From Stenotrophomonas tumulicola (lineage in GTDB: Bacteria > Pseudomonadota > Gammaproteobacteria > Xanthomonadales > Xanthomonadaceae): a DNA stretch of 64,000 nucleotides. Position numbers and translations under genes: made by a program. The notes beneath the pieces are model-generated. The model was not told where the DNA came from, did not search any database, and worked only from the letters and a program-made list of their open reading frames with translations. The stretch spans positions 1 to 64,000 of the forward strand of contig NZ_JACGXS010000002.1 of the NCBI RefSeq assembly GCF_014117215.1. Direction: 5' to 3'. Of the stretch, positions 30,940 through 39,695 are shown piece by piece; the first letter of the stretch is position 1; each line of letters starts with the position of its first letter.

Positions 30940-31269
30940 TCAGGCCAGGGCCTTGTCGAGCATGCCGGCCAGCTGGGCCTTGCCGACCGCGCCGATCTGC
31001 TCGCCAACCTTCTCGCCGTCCTTGAAGACCAGCAGGTAAGGGATCGAACGCACGTGGTACTTCACTGCCAGCTCGCGTTGCTCATCGACGTTGATCTTGG
31101 CGATCTTGGCGCGGCCTTCATAGGCATCGGCAAGCTCATCCAGGGCCGGGGCGATCATCTTGCACGGGCCACACCATTCGGCCCAGAAGTCGACCAGTAC
31201 CGGTTCCTTGGAGTCCAGCACGGTGCTTTGGAAGTCAGCGGTGCTGACATGTACAACCTTGTCGCTCAT
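30940..31269 (-). CDS. trxA: Thioredoxin
   Basis: A 109-residue thioredoxin, a cytoplasmic disulfide reductase. The active site WCGPC is at 32-36 within [20 protein letters not shown], with the conserved cis-proline in IPYLLVF. The length equals that of E. coli TrxA. The start [10 protein letters not shown] has GAGAG 8 bases upstream; the open frame to 31374 has no coding character. It is flanked by rho downstream and rhlB divergently upstream, the same neighbourhood as in E. coli. Confidence 0.96.
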   Translation of the reverse strand: MSDKVVHVSTADFQSTVLDSKEPVLVDFWAEWCGPCKMIAPALDELADAYEGRAKIAKINVDEQRELAVKYHVRSIPYLLVFKDGEKVGEQIGAVGKAQLAGMLDKALA

Positions 31270-31743
31270 CTTGGTCTCTCGTCTTGTGTTGCACCCGGCA
31301 GTACGCCGGAGGTGGGTGAACTGGGCCATGCCGGTACGGCGGGGCCCTCGTCGTTGCCTCGCGGAGGAGTCCACGGTGCGCTCGGCGGGATGCCTGGACG
31401 CTCACGGCCGGCAGTTTACGCCTATCCGCGGGACAGGACAGGGGCCGGTTGGAACCCAGCGTATCGTGATCGGCACCACCAACGATACGTGCCGGATTTC
31501 ACTGTTACAGCCTATGAAATAAGTCCCTGCCGAGTGTGTCGCAAGCGATGTCGACGGCCGGATTCAGCCGGCAGGGCCATAGGTGAAGGCAATGATCAGG
31601 GGCGTCTCTGACCTCGATGAGACAGCGGAACCCGGTTTGGAGCGCCGAGTGCGCTAAACTGCTCAATTGAGCGGCGCGTGAACCCACCGGTTCCAGGCCC
31701 GCCGACCCGCCGCAGGGGCCGCAGTTTGCGACGGAGCCCCTAG
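31270..31743. other. Divergent trxA/rhlB control region
   Basis: A gene-free stretch of about 470 bases between the divergent trxA and rhlB genes. It must hold both promoters, but I found no pair of hexamers good enough to name. The longer frames crossing it overlap trxA in antisense and are not credible. It has no SMAG repeat, unlike most gaps of this size here. Confidence 0.5.
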
Positions 31744-31797
31744 ATGACGCCGAGCCGCCCGTTTGCAGGTGGCGGCCAGACCAAGACGGACACATGA
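31744..31797 (+). CDS. Possible 17-codon leader ORF coupled to rhlB
   Basis: ATG at 31744 opens a 17-residue frame ([17 protein letters not shown]). Its TGA (31795-31797) overlaps the rhlB ATG (31794-31796) as ATGA. A GGAG lies 7 bases upstream, better than anything before rhlB itself. This suggests ribosomes load here and reinitiate on rhlB. The peptide has no recognised function; translation is inferred, not shown. Confidence 0.45.
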   Translation: MTPSRPFAGGGQTKTDT

Positions 31798-33515
31798 GCG
31801 ACAAACCGCTGACCGATTTGACCTTTTCCTCCTTCGATCTGCATCCGGCCCTGCACGCCGGTCTTGAAGGAGCCGGATTCACCCGTTGCACCCCGATCCA
31901 GGCGCTGACACTGCCGGTCGCACTCGCCGGTGGCGATGTCGCCGGCCAGGCGCAGACCGGCACCGGCAAGACGCTGGCCTTCCTGGTCGCGGTGGTCAAC
32001 CGCCTGCTGAGCCGCCCGGCGCTGGCCGACCGCAAGCCGGAAGATCCGCGCGCGCTGATCCTGGCGCCGACCCGCGAGCTGGCCATCCAGATCCACAAGG
32101 ATGCGGTCAAGCTTGGCTCCGACCTGGGCCTGCGCTTCGCGCTGGTGTACGGCGGCGTGGACTACGACAAGCAGCGCGAGCTGCTGCAGCAGGGCGTGGA
32201 CGTGATCATCGCCACCCCGGGCCGCCTGATCGATTACGTCAAGCAGCACAAGGTGGTCTCGCTGCATGCCTGCGAGATCTGCGTGCTGGACGAAGCCGAC
32301 CGCATGTTCGACCTGGGCTTCATCAAGGACATCCGCTTCCTGCTGCGCCGCATGCCCGAGCGCACCACGCGCCAGACGTTGCTGTTCAGCGCCACGCTCA
32401 GCCATCGCGTGCTGGAACTGGCGTATGACCATATGAACGAGCCGCAGAAGATGGTGGTGGAAAGCGAGTCCATCACTGCCGCCCGCGTGCGCCAGCGCAT
32501 GTACTTCCCGGCCGACGAAGAAAAGATCCCGCTGCTGCTGGGCCTGCTTTCGCGCAGCGAAGGCGCGCGGACCATGGTGTTCGTCAACACCAAGGTGTTC
32601 GTCGAACGCGTCGCGCGTTCGCTGGAAAAGGCCGGCTACCGTGTCGGCGTGCTGTCCGGCGACGTGCCGCAGAAGAAGCGCGAGAGCCTGCTCAACCGCT
32701 TCCAGAAGGGCCAGCTGGAGATCCTGGTGGCAACCGACGTGGCCGCGCGCGGCCTGCACATCGATGGCATCAAGTACGTCTACAACTACGACCTGCCGTT
32801 CGATGCGGAAGATTACGTGCACCGCATCGGCCGTACCGCGCGCCTGGGCGAGGAAGGCGATGCGATCAGCTTCGCCTGCGAACGCTATGCGATGGGCCTG
32901 CCGGACATCGAGGCCTACATCGAGCAGAAGATCCCGGTCGAGGCGGTCACCAGCGAAATCCTGACCCCACTGCCGCGCCCGGAGCGCGCACCGCCCGCAG
33001 CGGGCGAGGAAGCCGACGAGAACGAGAGCGTCGGCCAGATCTTCCGTGAGGCGCGCGAAGCGCGTGCGGCGGAGGAAGAGCGTCGTGGCGGTGGCCGCAG
33101 CGGCAAGCCTTCCGGCGGTCGTGGTGAACGCCGCGACGGCGAGCGCAGTGGCGAACGCCGTCCGCGTGGCCCGCGTAAACCGCGTGTCGAAGGCGGGCAG
33201 GTTGCAGCCAATGGCGAGGGCGTCGCCGCTGTCGTCGCAGAGGCCGCCGTGCAGGCACCGAGCGCACCGCGTGCCGATGCTGCAGCGCAGGACCCGGCAC
33301 TGCAGGACGGCGAGCGCAAGCCGCGCAAGCGCCGTCGTCGTCGCAACGGGCGCCCGGTCGAGGGTGCCGAGGGTGCGGGCAACGGCAGCGGCGCAGCGCA
33401 TGCAACGGTCGGGCCGGTGCAGGTCGTGGCCAAGCCGGTACGCGGCGTGGATCCGTCCGATTCGTTCCTGACCCGCATCGGCCGCAAGATCCGGCGCATG
33501 CTGGCCGGCAGTTAA
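31794..33515 (+). CDS. rhlB: DEAD-box RNA helicase RhlB
   Basis: A 573-residue ATP-dependent RNA helicase. The Q motif is near residue 36 (CTPIQ), Walker A is AQTGTGKT (53-60), followed by [12 protein letters not shown] at about 166-169, SATLSH and [13 protein letters not shown]. In E. coli RhlB unwinds RNA in the degradosome. Here the core is followed by a tail from about residue 385 rich in Arg, Gly, Glu and Ala (for example [20 protein letters not shown]), ending in a conserved-looking basic helix ([15 protein letters not shown]). It is divergent from trxA-rho, as in E. coli. It lacks its own clear ribosome binding site and overlaps a short upstream ORF. Confidence 0.93.
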   Translation: MSDKPLTDLTFSSFDLHPALHAGLEGAGFTRCTPIQALTLPVALAGGDVAGQAQTGTGKTLAFLVAVVNRLLSRPALADRKPEDPRALILAPTRELAIQIHKDAVKLGSDLGLRFALVYGGVDYDKQRELLQQGVDVIIATPGRLIDYVKQHKVVSLHACEICVLDEADRMFDLGFIKDIRFLLRRMPERTTRQTLLFSATLSHRVLELAYDHMNEPQKMVVESESITAARVRQRMYFPADEEKIPLLLGLLSRSEGARTMVFVNTKVFVERVARSLEKAGYRVGVLSGDVPQKKRESLLNRFQKGQLEILVATDVAARGLHIDGIKYVYNYDLPFDAEDYVHRIGRTARLGEEGDAISFACERYAMGLPDIEAYIEQKIPVEAVTSEILTPLPRPERAPPAAGEEADENESVGQIFREAREARAAEEERRGGGRSGKPSGGRGERRDGERSGERRPRGPRKPRVEGGQVAANGEGVAAVVAEAAVQAPSAPRADAAAQDPALQDGERKPRKRRRRRNGRPVEGAEGAGNGSGAAHATVGPVQVVAKPVRGVDPSDSFLTRIGRKIRRMLAGS

Positions 33516-33518
33516 GCG

Positions 33519-33793
33519 GTAGCGCCGGGCCATGCCCGGCGAGCGAAGCGGCCTCCATCCGGGGCCGTGATGCGGGACGGTTTTCGCCGGGCCATGCCCG
33601 GCGAGCGAAGCGGCTTCCATCCGGGGCCGCGATGCGGGATGGTTTTCGCCGGGCTTGGCCCGGCGAGCGAAGCGGCCTCCATCCGGGGTCGTGATGCGGG
33701 ACGGTTTTCGCCGGGCCATGCCCGGCGAGCGAAGCGGCCTCCATCCGGGGCCGCGATGCGGGATGGTTTTCGCCGGGCTTGGCCCGGCGCTAC
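33519..33793. repeat. 62-bp tandem array of SMAG hairpins
   Basis: Five hairpins (CCGGGCCATGCCCGG or CCGGGCTTGGCCCGG) are joined by four nearly identical linkers, AGCGAAGCGGCCTCCATCCG and onward, giving a 62-bp period. Only the first (GTAG at 33519) and last (GCTAC at 33793) hairpins keep the GTAG head. Linkers alternate between GTGATGCGGGACGG and GCGATGCGGGATGG, and hairpins between the two loop types, so the real unit is a dimer of about 124 bp. The array fills the gap between rhlB and ftsE. Confidence 0.9.
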
Positions 33794-33826
33794 CGATCCG
33801 TCGCGCCGCTCCTGCATAATCAGGGC

Positions 33827-34513
33827 ATGAGTGTCCTGCGTTTCGACAATGTCAGTAAACAGTACGCTGGTGGCCACGAGGCGCTGACCGATGTCAGCTT
33901 CGACGTGGCACCGGGCGAGATGCTGTTCGTCACCGGCCATTCCGGCGCCGGCAAAAGCACCCTGCTGAAGTTGATCCACCTCGACGAACGGCCGAGCCGT
34001 GGCGCGGTGGTATTCAACGAGCGCAACCTGTTGAAGGTGCGCGGCGGCGATGTGCCACGGCACCGGCGCGAGGTCGGCGCGGTCTACCAGGATCATCGCC
34101 TGCTGATGGATCGCACCATTTCCGAGAACGTGGCCCTTCCGTTGATCCTGCGTGGAACACGGCGCATCGACATCGGCAAGCGCGTGCGCTCGGTGCTGGA
34201 GCGGATGGGCCTGGGCCACCGCGAGAAGGCGCTGCCCTCGCAGCTGTCGGCCGGTGAGCAGCAGCGCGTCGGCATCGCCCGGGCGATCGTCGGCGAGCCC
34301 AGGCTGCTGGTGGCCGATGAGCCGACCGGCAACCTCGATCCGACCCTGGCAGCGGAAATCATGGCGCTGTTCGCCGAACTGCCGTCGCGCGGCACCAGCG
34401 TGCTGGTGGTCAGCCATGACCTGGCCCTGCTGCGCCGCATGCGCAAGCGCGTGCTGATCCTGGACCATGGCCGGCTGGTCGATGACATCTCGCCACAGGA
34501 CCTGGCCGAATGA
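33827..34513 (+). CDS. ftsE: Cell division ATP-binding protein FtsE
   Basis: A 228-residue ABC-type ATPase that, with FtsX, links the divisome to peptidoglycan hydrolase activation. Walker A GHSGAGKST is at 37-45, the signature LSAGEQQRVGIARAI follows, and Walker B is in LLVADEPTGNLD with the switch histidine in VVSHD. The ATG follows CAGGGC, a weak ribosome binding site; a TGCATAAT just upstream could be an extended -10 giving a nearly leaderless message, which is speculative. It overlaps ftsX by 4 bases (ATGA). Confidence 0.95.
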   Translation: MSVLRFDNVSKQYAGGHEALTDVSFDVAPGEMLFVTGHSGAGKSTLLKLIHLDERPSRGAVVFNERNLLKVRGGDVPRHRREVGAVYQDHRLLMDRTISENVALPLILRGTRRIDIGKRVRSVLERMGLGHREKALPSQLSAGEQQRVGIARAIVGEPRLLVADEPTGNLDPTLAAEIMALFAELPSRGTSVLVVSHDLALLRRMRKRVLILDHGRLVDDISPQDLAE

Positions 34514-35490
34514 GTACCGAAACCTCCACGCCCGCAGAGCGCGGCAGCGGCGCCAGTCCGGTGGCCGCGGCACCGTCACGGCTGGGCATCTGGTGGCACC
34601 ACCACCTGCACAGCGTGGTGTTCAGCCTGGGCCGCGCTTGCCGCAAGCCCTGGGCCACGCTGCTGACCGTGATGGTCATGGCGCTGGCGCTGGCATTGCC
34701 GCTGGGGCTGTCCATCGCCTTGGACAACCTGAAGCATTTCACCGGCAGCGTGCAGCAGTCGCGCGACATCAACCTGTTCCTCAAGACCGATATCGCCGGT
34801 TCCGCTGCCAACGCGCTGGCCCGCGAACTGCGGGGGCGCGATGACGTGGCGGCGGTGCAGTTGCGCACGCCTGAAGAAGGGCTGGAAGAACTGCGTGCCC
34901 ACGCAGGGCTGGGCGAAGCCATCGATGCGCTGCAGGACAATCCGTTGCCCAGCCTGCTGGTGGTCACGCCGGCGACCGAGGCCGACGATGCGCGGCTGGC
35001 ACGCGCGCTTGGCACGCTGCCGCAGGCTGACCTGGTACAGCATGATGCGTTATGGCGCACCCGATTGGACGGCTGGCTGGGCTTCGGCTCGCGGCTGGTA
35101 CAGGTGCTGTCGGTGCTGCTGGGGCTGGCAGCGGTGCTGGTAGTCGGCAACACGGTGCGGCTGGATATCCAGGCGCGGCGGGAAGAAATCGGCGTGCTGC
35201 AGCTGCTGGGTGCCAGCGATGGCTTCATCCGTCGGCCGTTCCTGTACCTGGGTGCCTGGTATGGATTGGGTGCCGGACTGGTCGCGCTGGGCCTGATCGC
35301 CGCCGCCGGGGCTGCCCTTGCTGGCCCACTGGCCGACCTGTCGCAGAGCTATGCCAGCCCGTTTGCGCTGAAGGGGCTGGACCTGCTGCATTCCTCGGTG
35401 GTGCTGGTGGCCATCGTGCTGGTCGGTTGGTTGGGAGCCTGGCTGGTCACGGGCCACTTCCTGCGCCAGACGCGCCCCACCGAGACCTGA
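34510..35490 (+). CDS. ftsX: Cell division protein FtsX
   Basis: A 326-residue permease-like partner of FtsE. It has a cytoplasmic N-terminus, a first membrane helix (TLLTVMVMALALALPLGLSI), a periplasmic domain of about 100 residues, then three C-terminal helices around ARREEIGVLQLLGASDGFI, the cytoplasmic loop typical of the family. Its start overlaps the ftsE stop, and the next gene follows after 6 bases. FtsX-type proteins do not transport; they transmit ATP-driven movement to periplasmic amidase activators. Confidence 0.94.
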   Translation: MSTETSTPAERGSGASPVAAAPSRLGIWWHHHLHSVVFSLGRACRKPWATLLTVMVMALALALPLGLSIALDNLKHFTGSVQQSRDINLFLKTDIAGSAANALARELRGRDDVAAVQLRTPEEGLEELRAHAGLGEAIDALQDNPLPSLLVVTPATEADDARLARALGTLPQADLVQHDALWRTRLDGWLGFGSRLVQVLSVLLGLAAVLVVGNTVRLDIQARREEIGVLQLLGASDGFIRRPFLYLGAWYGLGAGLVALGLIAAAGAALAGPLADLSQSYASPFALKGLDLLHSSVVLVAIVLVGWLGAWLVTGHFLRQTRPTET

Positions 35491-35496
35491 TTTCCC

Positions 35497-36336
35497 ATGC
35501 AGCGTCAAGCGCTCAAGCATCTGCACGTTGATGCCCCCCGGGTGATGGTCGTCGATGGTTCACGCTTGGTGCGCAGGCTGATCGCAGGTGTGCTGCAGCG
35601 CGACCTGCCCGGCGTGGAGGTGGTGGGCTGCGCCAGCATCGCAGAAGCGCAGCAGGCCCTGCTCGAAGGCCCGGTCAACCTGGTCACCACGTCGTTGTCG
35701 CTGCCGGATGGCGACGGCCTGGCGCTGGCGCGGTGGGTGCGTGAAGCCGCCGGCCAGGCGTATGTGCCGGTGATCGTGGTATCGGGTGACGCCCAGGCGC
35801 ACCTGGAGCAGCGGCGGTTCACCGAATACGTGACCGACCACTTCGACAAAGCGCTCGGCCATGAGGCGCTGGCCGCTTTCATTCGTGGTTACGTGCAACC
35901 TACCACCATTCCCGGTGCCACGCTGCTCTACGTGGAAGACAGCCGCGTCGTCGCCGAGGCGACCAAGCGCATGCTGGAGCGCCAGCAGCTCAACGTGCTG
36001 CACGTGATGACAGCCGAAGAAGCGTTCGCCCTGCTGACGGCCGAATCGCTCGGGCGCCACCAGCATCGCATCGACCTGATACTTACCGACGTCACGCTGA
36101 AAGGCGAACTGAGTGGTCGCGACGTCGTCGAGCGGGTGCGCCTGGATTTCGGTTACGGCAAGCGCCGCCTGCCGGTGCTGGTGATGACCGGCGACGGCAA
36201 TCCGCACAACCAGACCACGCTGCTGCAGGCCGGCGCCAACGACCTGGTGCTGAAGCCGATCGAAGAACGGTTGCTGGTCACCAAGGTGCTGTTCCAGTTG
36301 CGGCTGTCACGACTCAATCCAGGATCCGTAGTGTGA
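35497..36336 (+). CDS. Dual-receiver response regulator, first receiver degenerate
   Basis: A 279-residue protein made only of two receiver domains with no DNA-binding or enzymatic output. The first (about 14-132) keeps Asp20 and Lys118, but the phospho-acceptor position reads [13 protein letters not shown], with Thr/Ser where Asp is expected. The second (about 142-268) is complete: YVEDSR, Asp198 in [10 protein letters not shown], Thr231 in VMTGDG, Lys253 in LVLKPI. It probably acts as an adaptor or phosphate sink; its histidine kinase is not in the window. It starts 6 bases after ftsX, so it is likely co-transcribed with division genes. Its stop overlaps the ung start. Confidence 0.85.
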   Translation: MQRQALKHLHVDAPRVMVVDGSRLVRRLIAGVLQRDLPGVEVVGCASIAEAQQALLEGPVNLVTTSLSLPDGDGLALARWVREAAGQAYVPVIVVSGDAQAHLEQRRFTEYVTDHFDKALGHEALAAFIRGYVQPTTIPGATLLYVEDSRVVAEATKRMLERQQLNVLHVMTAEEAFALLTAESLGRHQHRIDLILTDVTLKGELSGRDVVERVRLDFGYGKRRLPVLVMTGDGNPHNQTTLLQAGANDLVLKPIEERLLVTKVLFQLRLSRLNPGSVV

Positions 36337-37046
36337 TGAACGAAGTGGCTTCCCCTGCCATCCAGCTCGAAGACAGTTGGAAGGCGCGCGTCGGCGACTG
36401 GCTGCTGCAGCCGGAGATGCGCGATCTGTCTGCCTACCTGCGCCAGCGCAAGGCCAGTGGCGTGTCGGTGTTCCCGCCCGGGCCGCAGATTTTCGCCGCC
36501 TTCGATGCCACGCCATTTGAAAAGGTCAAGGTGGTCATCCTTGGCCAGGATCCCTACCACGGGCGTGGACAGGCGCATGGGCTGAGTTTTTCGGTTCCAC
36601 CGGGCGTGCCGGTACCGCCGTCGCTGTTGAACATCTACAAGGAAATCGAGCGCGACCTGGGTATCCCGCGGCCAGACCACGGCTGCCTGCTGCCTTGGGC
36701 ACAGCGCGGCGTGCTGCTGCTCAATGCAGTGCTGACGGTGGAAGAGGGCACCGCGGGTGCGCATCAGAAGCGTGGCTGGGAAGGCTTCACCGACCATGTG
36801 GTGGAGACCCTCAACCGTGAACGCGAGGGCCTGGTGTTCCTGTTGTGGGGCAGCTATGCACAACAGAAGGGGAAGGTGATAGACACCCGACGCCATCGCG
36901 TATTGAAGGCGCCGCATCCTTCGCCGCTGTCGGCACATCGCGGATTCCTCGGCTGCGGGCATTTTTCCGCCACCAACGAGTACCTGCAGCGACGTGGCCA
37001 GGCACCCATCGACTGGTCGCTACCGCCGCGCGCCCAACTGGGCTGA
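36336..37046 (+). CDS. ung: Uracil-DNA glycosylase
   Basis: A 236-residue family-1 glycosylase removing uracil from DNA at the start of base excision repair. The water-activating motif GQDPYHG holds Asp72, and the minor-groove loop [11 protein letters not shown] holds His194. The length is near that of E. coli Ung (229). The ATG overlaps the stop of the dual-receiver gene (TGATG), with AGGAT about 10 bases upstream; a GTG one codon earlier is possible. Confidence 0.96.
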   Translation: MNEVASPAIQLEDSWKARVGDWLLQPEMRDLSAYLRQRKASGVSVFPPGPQIFAAFDATPFEKVKVVILGQDPYHGRGQAHGLSFSVPPGVPVPPSLLNIYKEIERDLGIPRPDHGCLLPWAQRGVLLLNAVLTVEEGTAGAHQKRGWEGFTDHVVETLNREREGLVFLLWGSYAQQKGKVIDTRRHRVLKAPHPSPLSAHRGFLGCGHFSATNEYLQRRGQAPIDWSLPPRAQLG

Positions 37047-37245
37047 ATGCCGGGCAACATCGGCAAGATGAATGCGTGCGAGACGCGCTCCGTTCAGCCT
37101 GTGCTGGCCTCGGGACGCGTCAATTCATCATGTAAATTACTGATTTAATGTGACTTATGGGTGCCGGCGCATGCGCTCGCCACTGTCACCAAATCAAGGT
37201 AGGGTAAGCAGGTACTCGGCGCCATTGTTCTGTCACCGGAACACT

Positions 37246-37273
37246 GGAACTTTTCTGACCTTTAGCAGTCGAA
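37246..37273 (+). promoter_or_regulatory. Candidate sigma-E (RpoE) promoter of rpoH
   Basis: GGAACTT (37246-37252) and GTCGAA (37268-37273) are separated by 15 bases, close to the envelope-stress sigma factor consensus GGAACTT-N15/16-GTCAAA. Transcription would begin near 37280. This would leave a very short leader and favour the rpoH start at 37299. E. coli rpoH also has a sigma-E promoter. Confidence 0.55.
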
Positions 37274-37288
37274 GTATCGGACTGCTAA
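37262..37288. promoter_or_regulatory. Perfect inverted repeat at the rpoH start
   Basis: TTAGCAGTC and GACTGCTAA are perfect 9-base arms around a 9-base centre. They end one base before ATG 37290 and overlap the candidate -10. It could be an operator, or an RNA hairpin in transcripts from promoters further upstream. The remaining 37047-37245 is AT-richer than its surroundings near 37130-37160 and may hold another promoter; no gene is visible. Confidence 0.6.
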
Positions 37289-37298
37289 GATGAGACCC

Positions 37299-38174
<876 letters not shown>

Positions 38175-38179
38175 TAGTA

Positions 38180-38311
38180 GTAGCGCCGAGCCATGCTCGG
38201 CGCCATCTCCTCCATCCGGCGGCGCGGCCATGGAGATGATCCGCGCATTGCGCACGCCGAGCATGGCTCGGCGCTGCGGTTTCCAGGCAGCGGGTCATGG
38301 ACCCGCTCTAC
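38180..38311. repeat. SMAG cluster at a convergent gene junction
   Basis: Three hairpins are present: 38180-38202 (GTAG head), 38254-38276 (inverted copy, head reads GCTGC) and 38288-38311 (AGCGGGTCATGGACCCGCT). A GTA triplet is repeated before the first. They occupy the space between the rpoH and purD stops and could serve as a two-way terminator. Confidence 0.85.
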
Positions 38312-38314
38312 CTC

Positions 38315-39598
38315 TCAGGCCTCGCGCGCGATCGCGCGCCAGCCGATATCGCTGCGATGGAACTCATTTGCCCAAGTGACCTGTGCCACGCCGGCATATG
38401 CGTTGGCCTGTGCGTCGCGCACGCTGTCGCCCAACGCGGCCACGCACAGCACGCGACCGCCCGCGCTGAGCACCTGGCCCCGTGCATCCAGTGCCGTACC
38501 CGCATGGAATACCTTCGCCGACGAAGGCACCGCATCCAGGCCCGAGATCACATCACCGGTGATCGGCGTTTCCGGATAGGGCTTTGCCGCCAGCACCACG
38601 CCCAGTGATGGACGCGGATCCCACTGCGCCTGCACCTGGTCCAGCTTGCCGTCGATGGCGGCCTGCAGCAGGTCCACCAGGTCCGATTGCAGGCGCAGCA
38701 TCACCGGCTGGGTTTCCGGGTCGCCGAAGCGCACGTTGAACTCGATCACCTTCGGCGCACCGCTGGCATCGATCATCAGGCCGGCGTAGAGGAAGCCGGT
38801 GAACGGAATGCCGTCGGCAATCATGCCCTGAACGGTCGGTTCGACCACCTCGCGCATCACCCGCGCGTGTACTTCTGGTGTCACCACCGGGGCGGGCGAA
38901 TAGGCGCCCATGCCGCCGGTGTTCGGACCGGTATCGCCATCGCCCACGCGCTTGTGGTCCTGCGAGGTGGCCATCGGCAGCGCGTGCACACCGTCCACCA
39001 TCGAAATGAAGCTGGCCTCCTCGCCATCGAGGAATTCCTCGATCACCACGCGTGCGCCGGCATCGCCGAAGGCATTGCCCGAGAGCATGTCGCGCACCGC
39101 GGCTTCCGCCTCGTCCTGCGTCATCGCCACGATCACGCCCTTGCCGGCGGCCAGACCGTCGGCCTTGACCACGATCGGCGCGCCCTTCTCGCGCACATAG
39201 GCCAGTGCGGCGTCCACCTCGGTGTGCACGGCGTAGAACGCGGTGGGGATGTTGTGGCGGGCAAGGAAGTCCTTGGCGTAGGCCTTGCTGCCTTCCAATT
39301 GTGCCGCAGCGGCAGTCGGGCCGAAGATGCGCAGGCCCGCTTCGCCGAAGCGATCCACCACGCCGGCCACCAGCGGGACCTCGGGACCCACGACGGTCAG
39401 CGCGATGCCTTCGGCCTGGGCCAGTGCCAGCAGCCCGTCGATATCGGTGACCTTCACCGCCACGTTGCGGCACTTTGGCTCGGTGGCGGTGCCGGCATTG
39501 CCCGGCGCGACCAGTATGTCGGTGACCTGCGGGGACTGGGCCAGCTTCCAGGCCAGGGCATGTTCGCGGCCGCCGGAGCCGATGACGAGGATCTTCAT
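38315..39598 (-). CDS. purD: Phosphoribosylamine-glycine ligase PurD
   Basis: A 427-residue ATP-grasp enzyme joining phosphoribosylamine and glycine to form GAR in purine synthesis. The start MKILVIGSGGREHALAWKLA is diagnostic. The ATP-grasp region includes IVVKADGLAAGKGVIVA, and the metal/ATP motif is in IEFNVRFGDPETQ. The frame continues 84 bases upstream into a repeat without coding character. It follows purH on the same strand; a repeat pair separates them. Confidence 0.96.
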   Translation of the reverse strand: MKILVIGSGGREHALAWKLAQSPQVTDILVAPGNAGTATEPKCRNVAVKVTDIDGLLALAQAEGIALTVVGPEVPLVAGVVDRFGEAGLRIFGPTAAAAQLEGSKAYAKDFLARHNIPTAFYAVHTEVDAALAYVREKGAPIVVKADGLAAGKGVIVAMTQDEAEAAVRDMLSGNAFGDAGARVVIEEFLDGEEASFISMVDGVHALPMATSQDHKRVGDGDTGPNTGGMGAYSPAPVVTPEVHARVMREVVEPTVQGMIADGIPFTGFLYAGLMIDASGAPKVIEFNVRFGDPETQPVMLRLQSDLVDLLQAAIDGKLDQVQAQWDPRPSLGVVLAAKPYPETPITGDVISGLDAVPSSAKVFHAGTALDARGQVLSAGGRVLCVAALGDSVRDAQANAYAGVAQVTWANEFHRSDIGWRAIAREA

Positions 39599-39630
39599 GC
39601 TGTGGGGTTTCCGATGCGGTTGGGTAAGCA

Positions 39631-39682
39631 GCCGGGCATGGCCCGGCGCTACGGGAAGAGCGTGGCGACCCATGGTCGCCAC
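39631..39682. repeat. Two REP hairpins between purH and purD
   Basis: GCCGGGCATGGCCCGGC with an inverted GTAG head (GCTAC, ending 39652) is followed by GTGGCGACC-CAT-GGTCGCCAC (39662-39682). They lie within the pur operon, where such elements often alter mRNA decay between cistrons. Confidence 0.8.
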
Positions 39683-39695
39683 CCATCAGGAGCCA

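Noticed and set aside
31510..31544. A trxA promoter with TTGCGA and TATTTC on the minus strand
   Set aside because: The spacing is right but the -10 matches poorly, so it could be chance.
33519..33793. A CRISPR array, because of regular 62-bp spacing
   Set aside because: The intervals between hairpins are nearly identical to one another, so they are not spacers, and there are no cas genes.
33813..33827. An extended -10 (TGCATAAT) giving leaderless ftsE mRNA
   Set aside because: There is no -35 at a suitable distance and the match is short, so it is not listed as a promoter.
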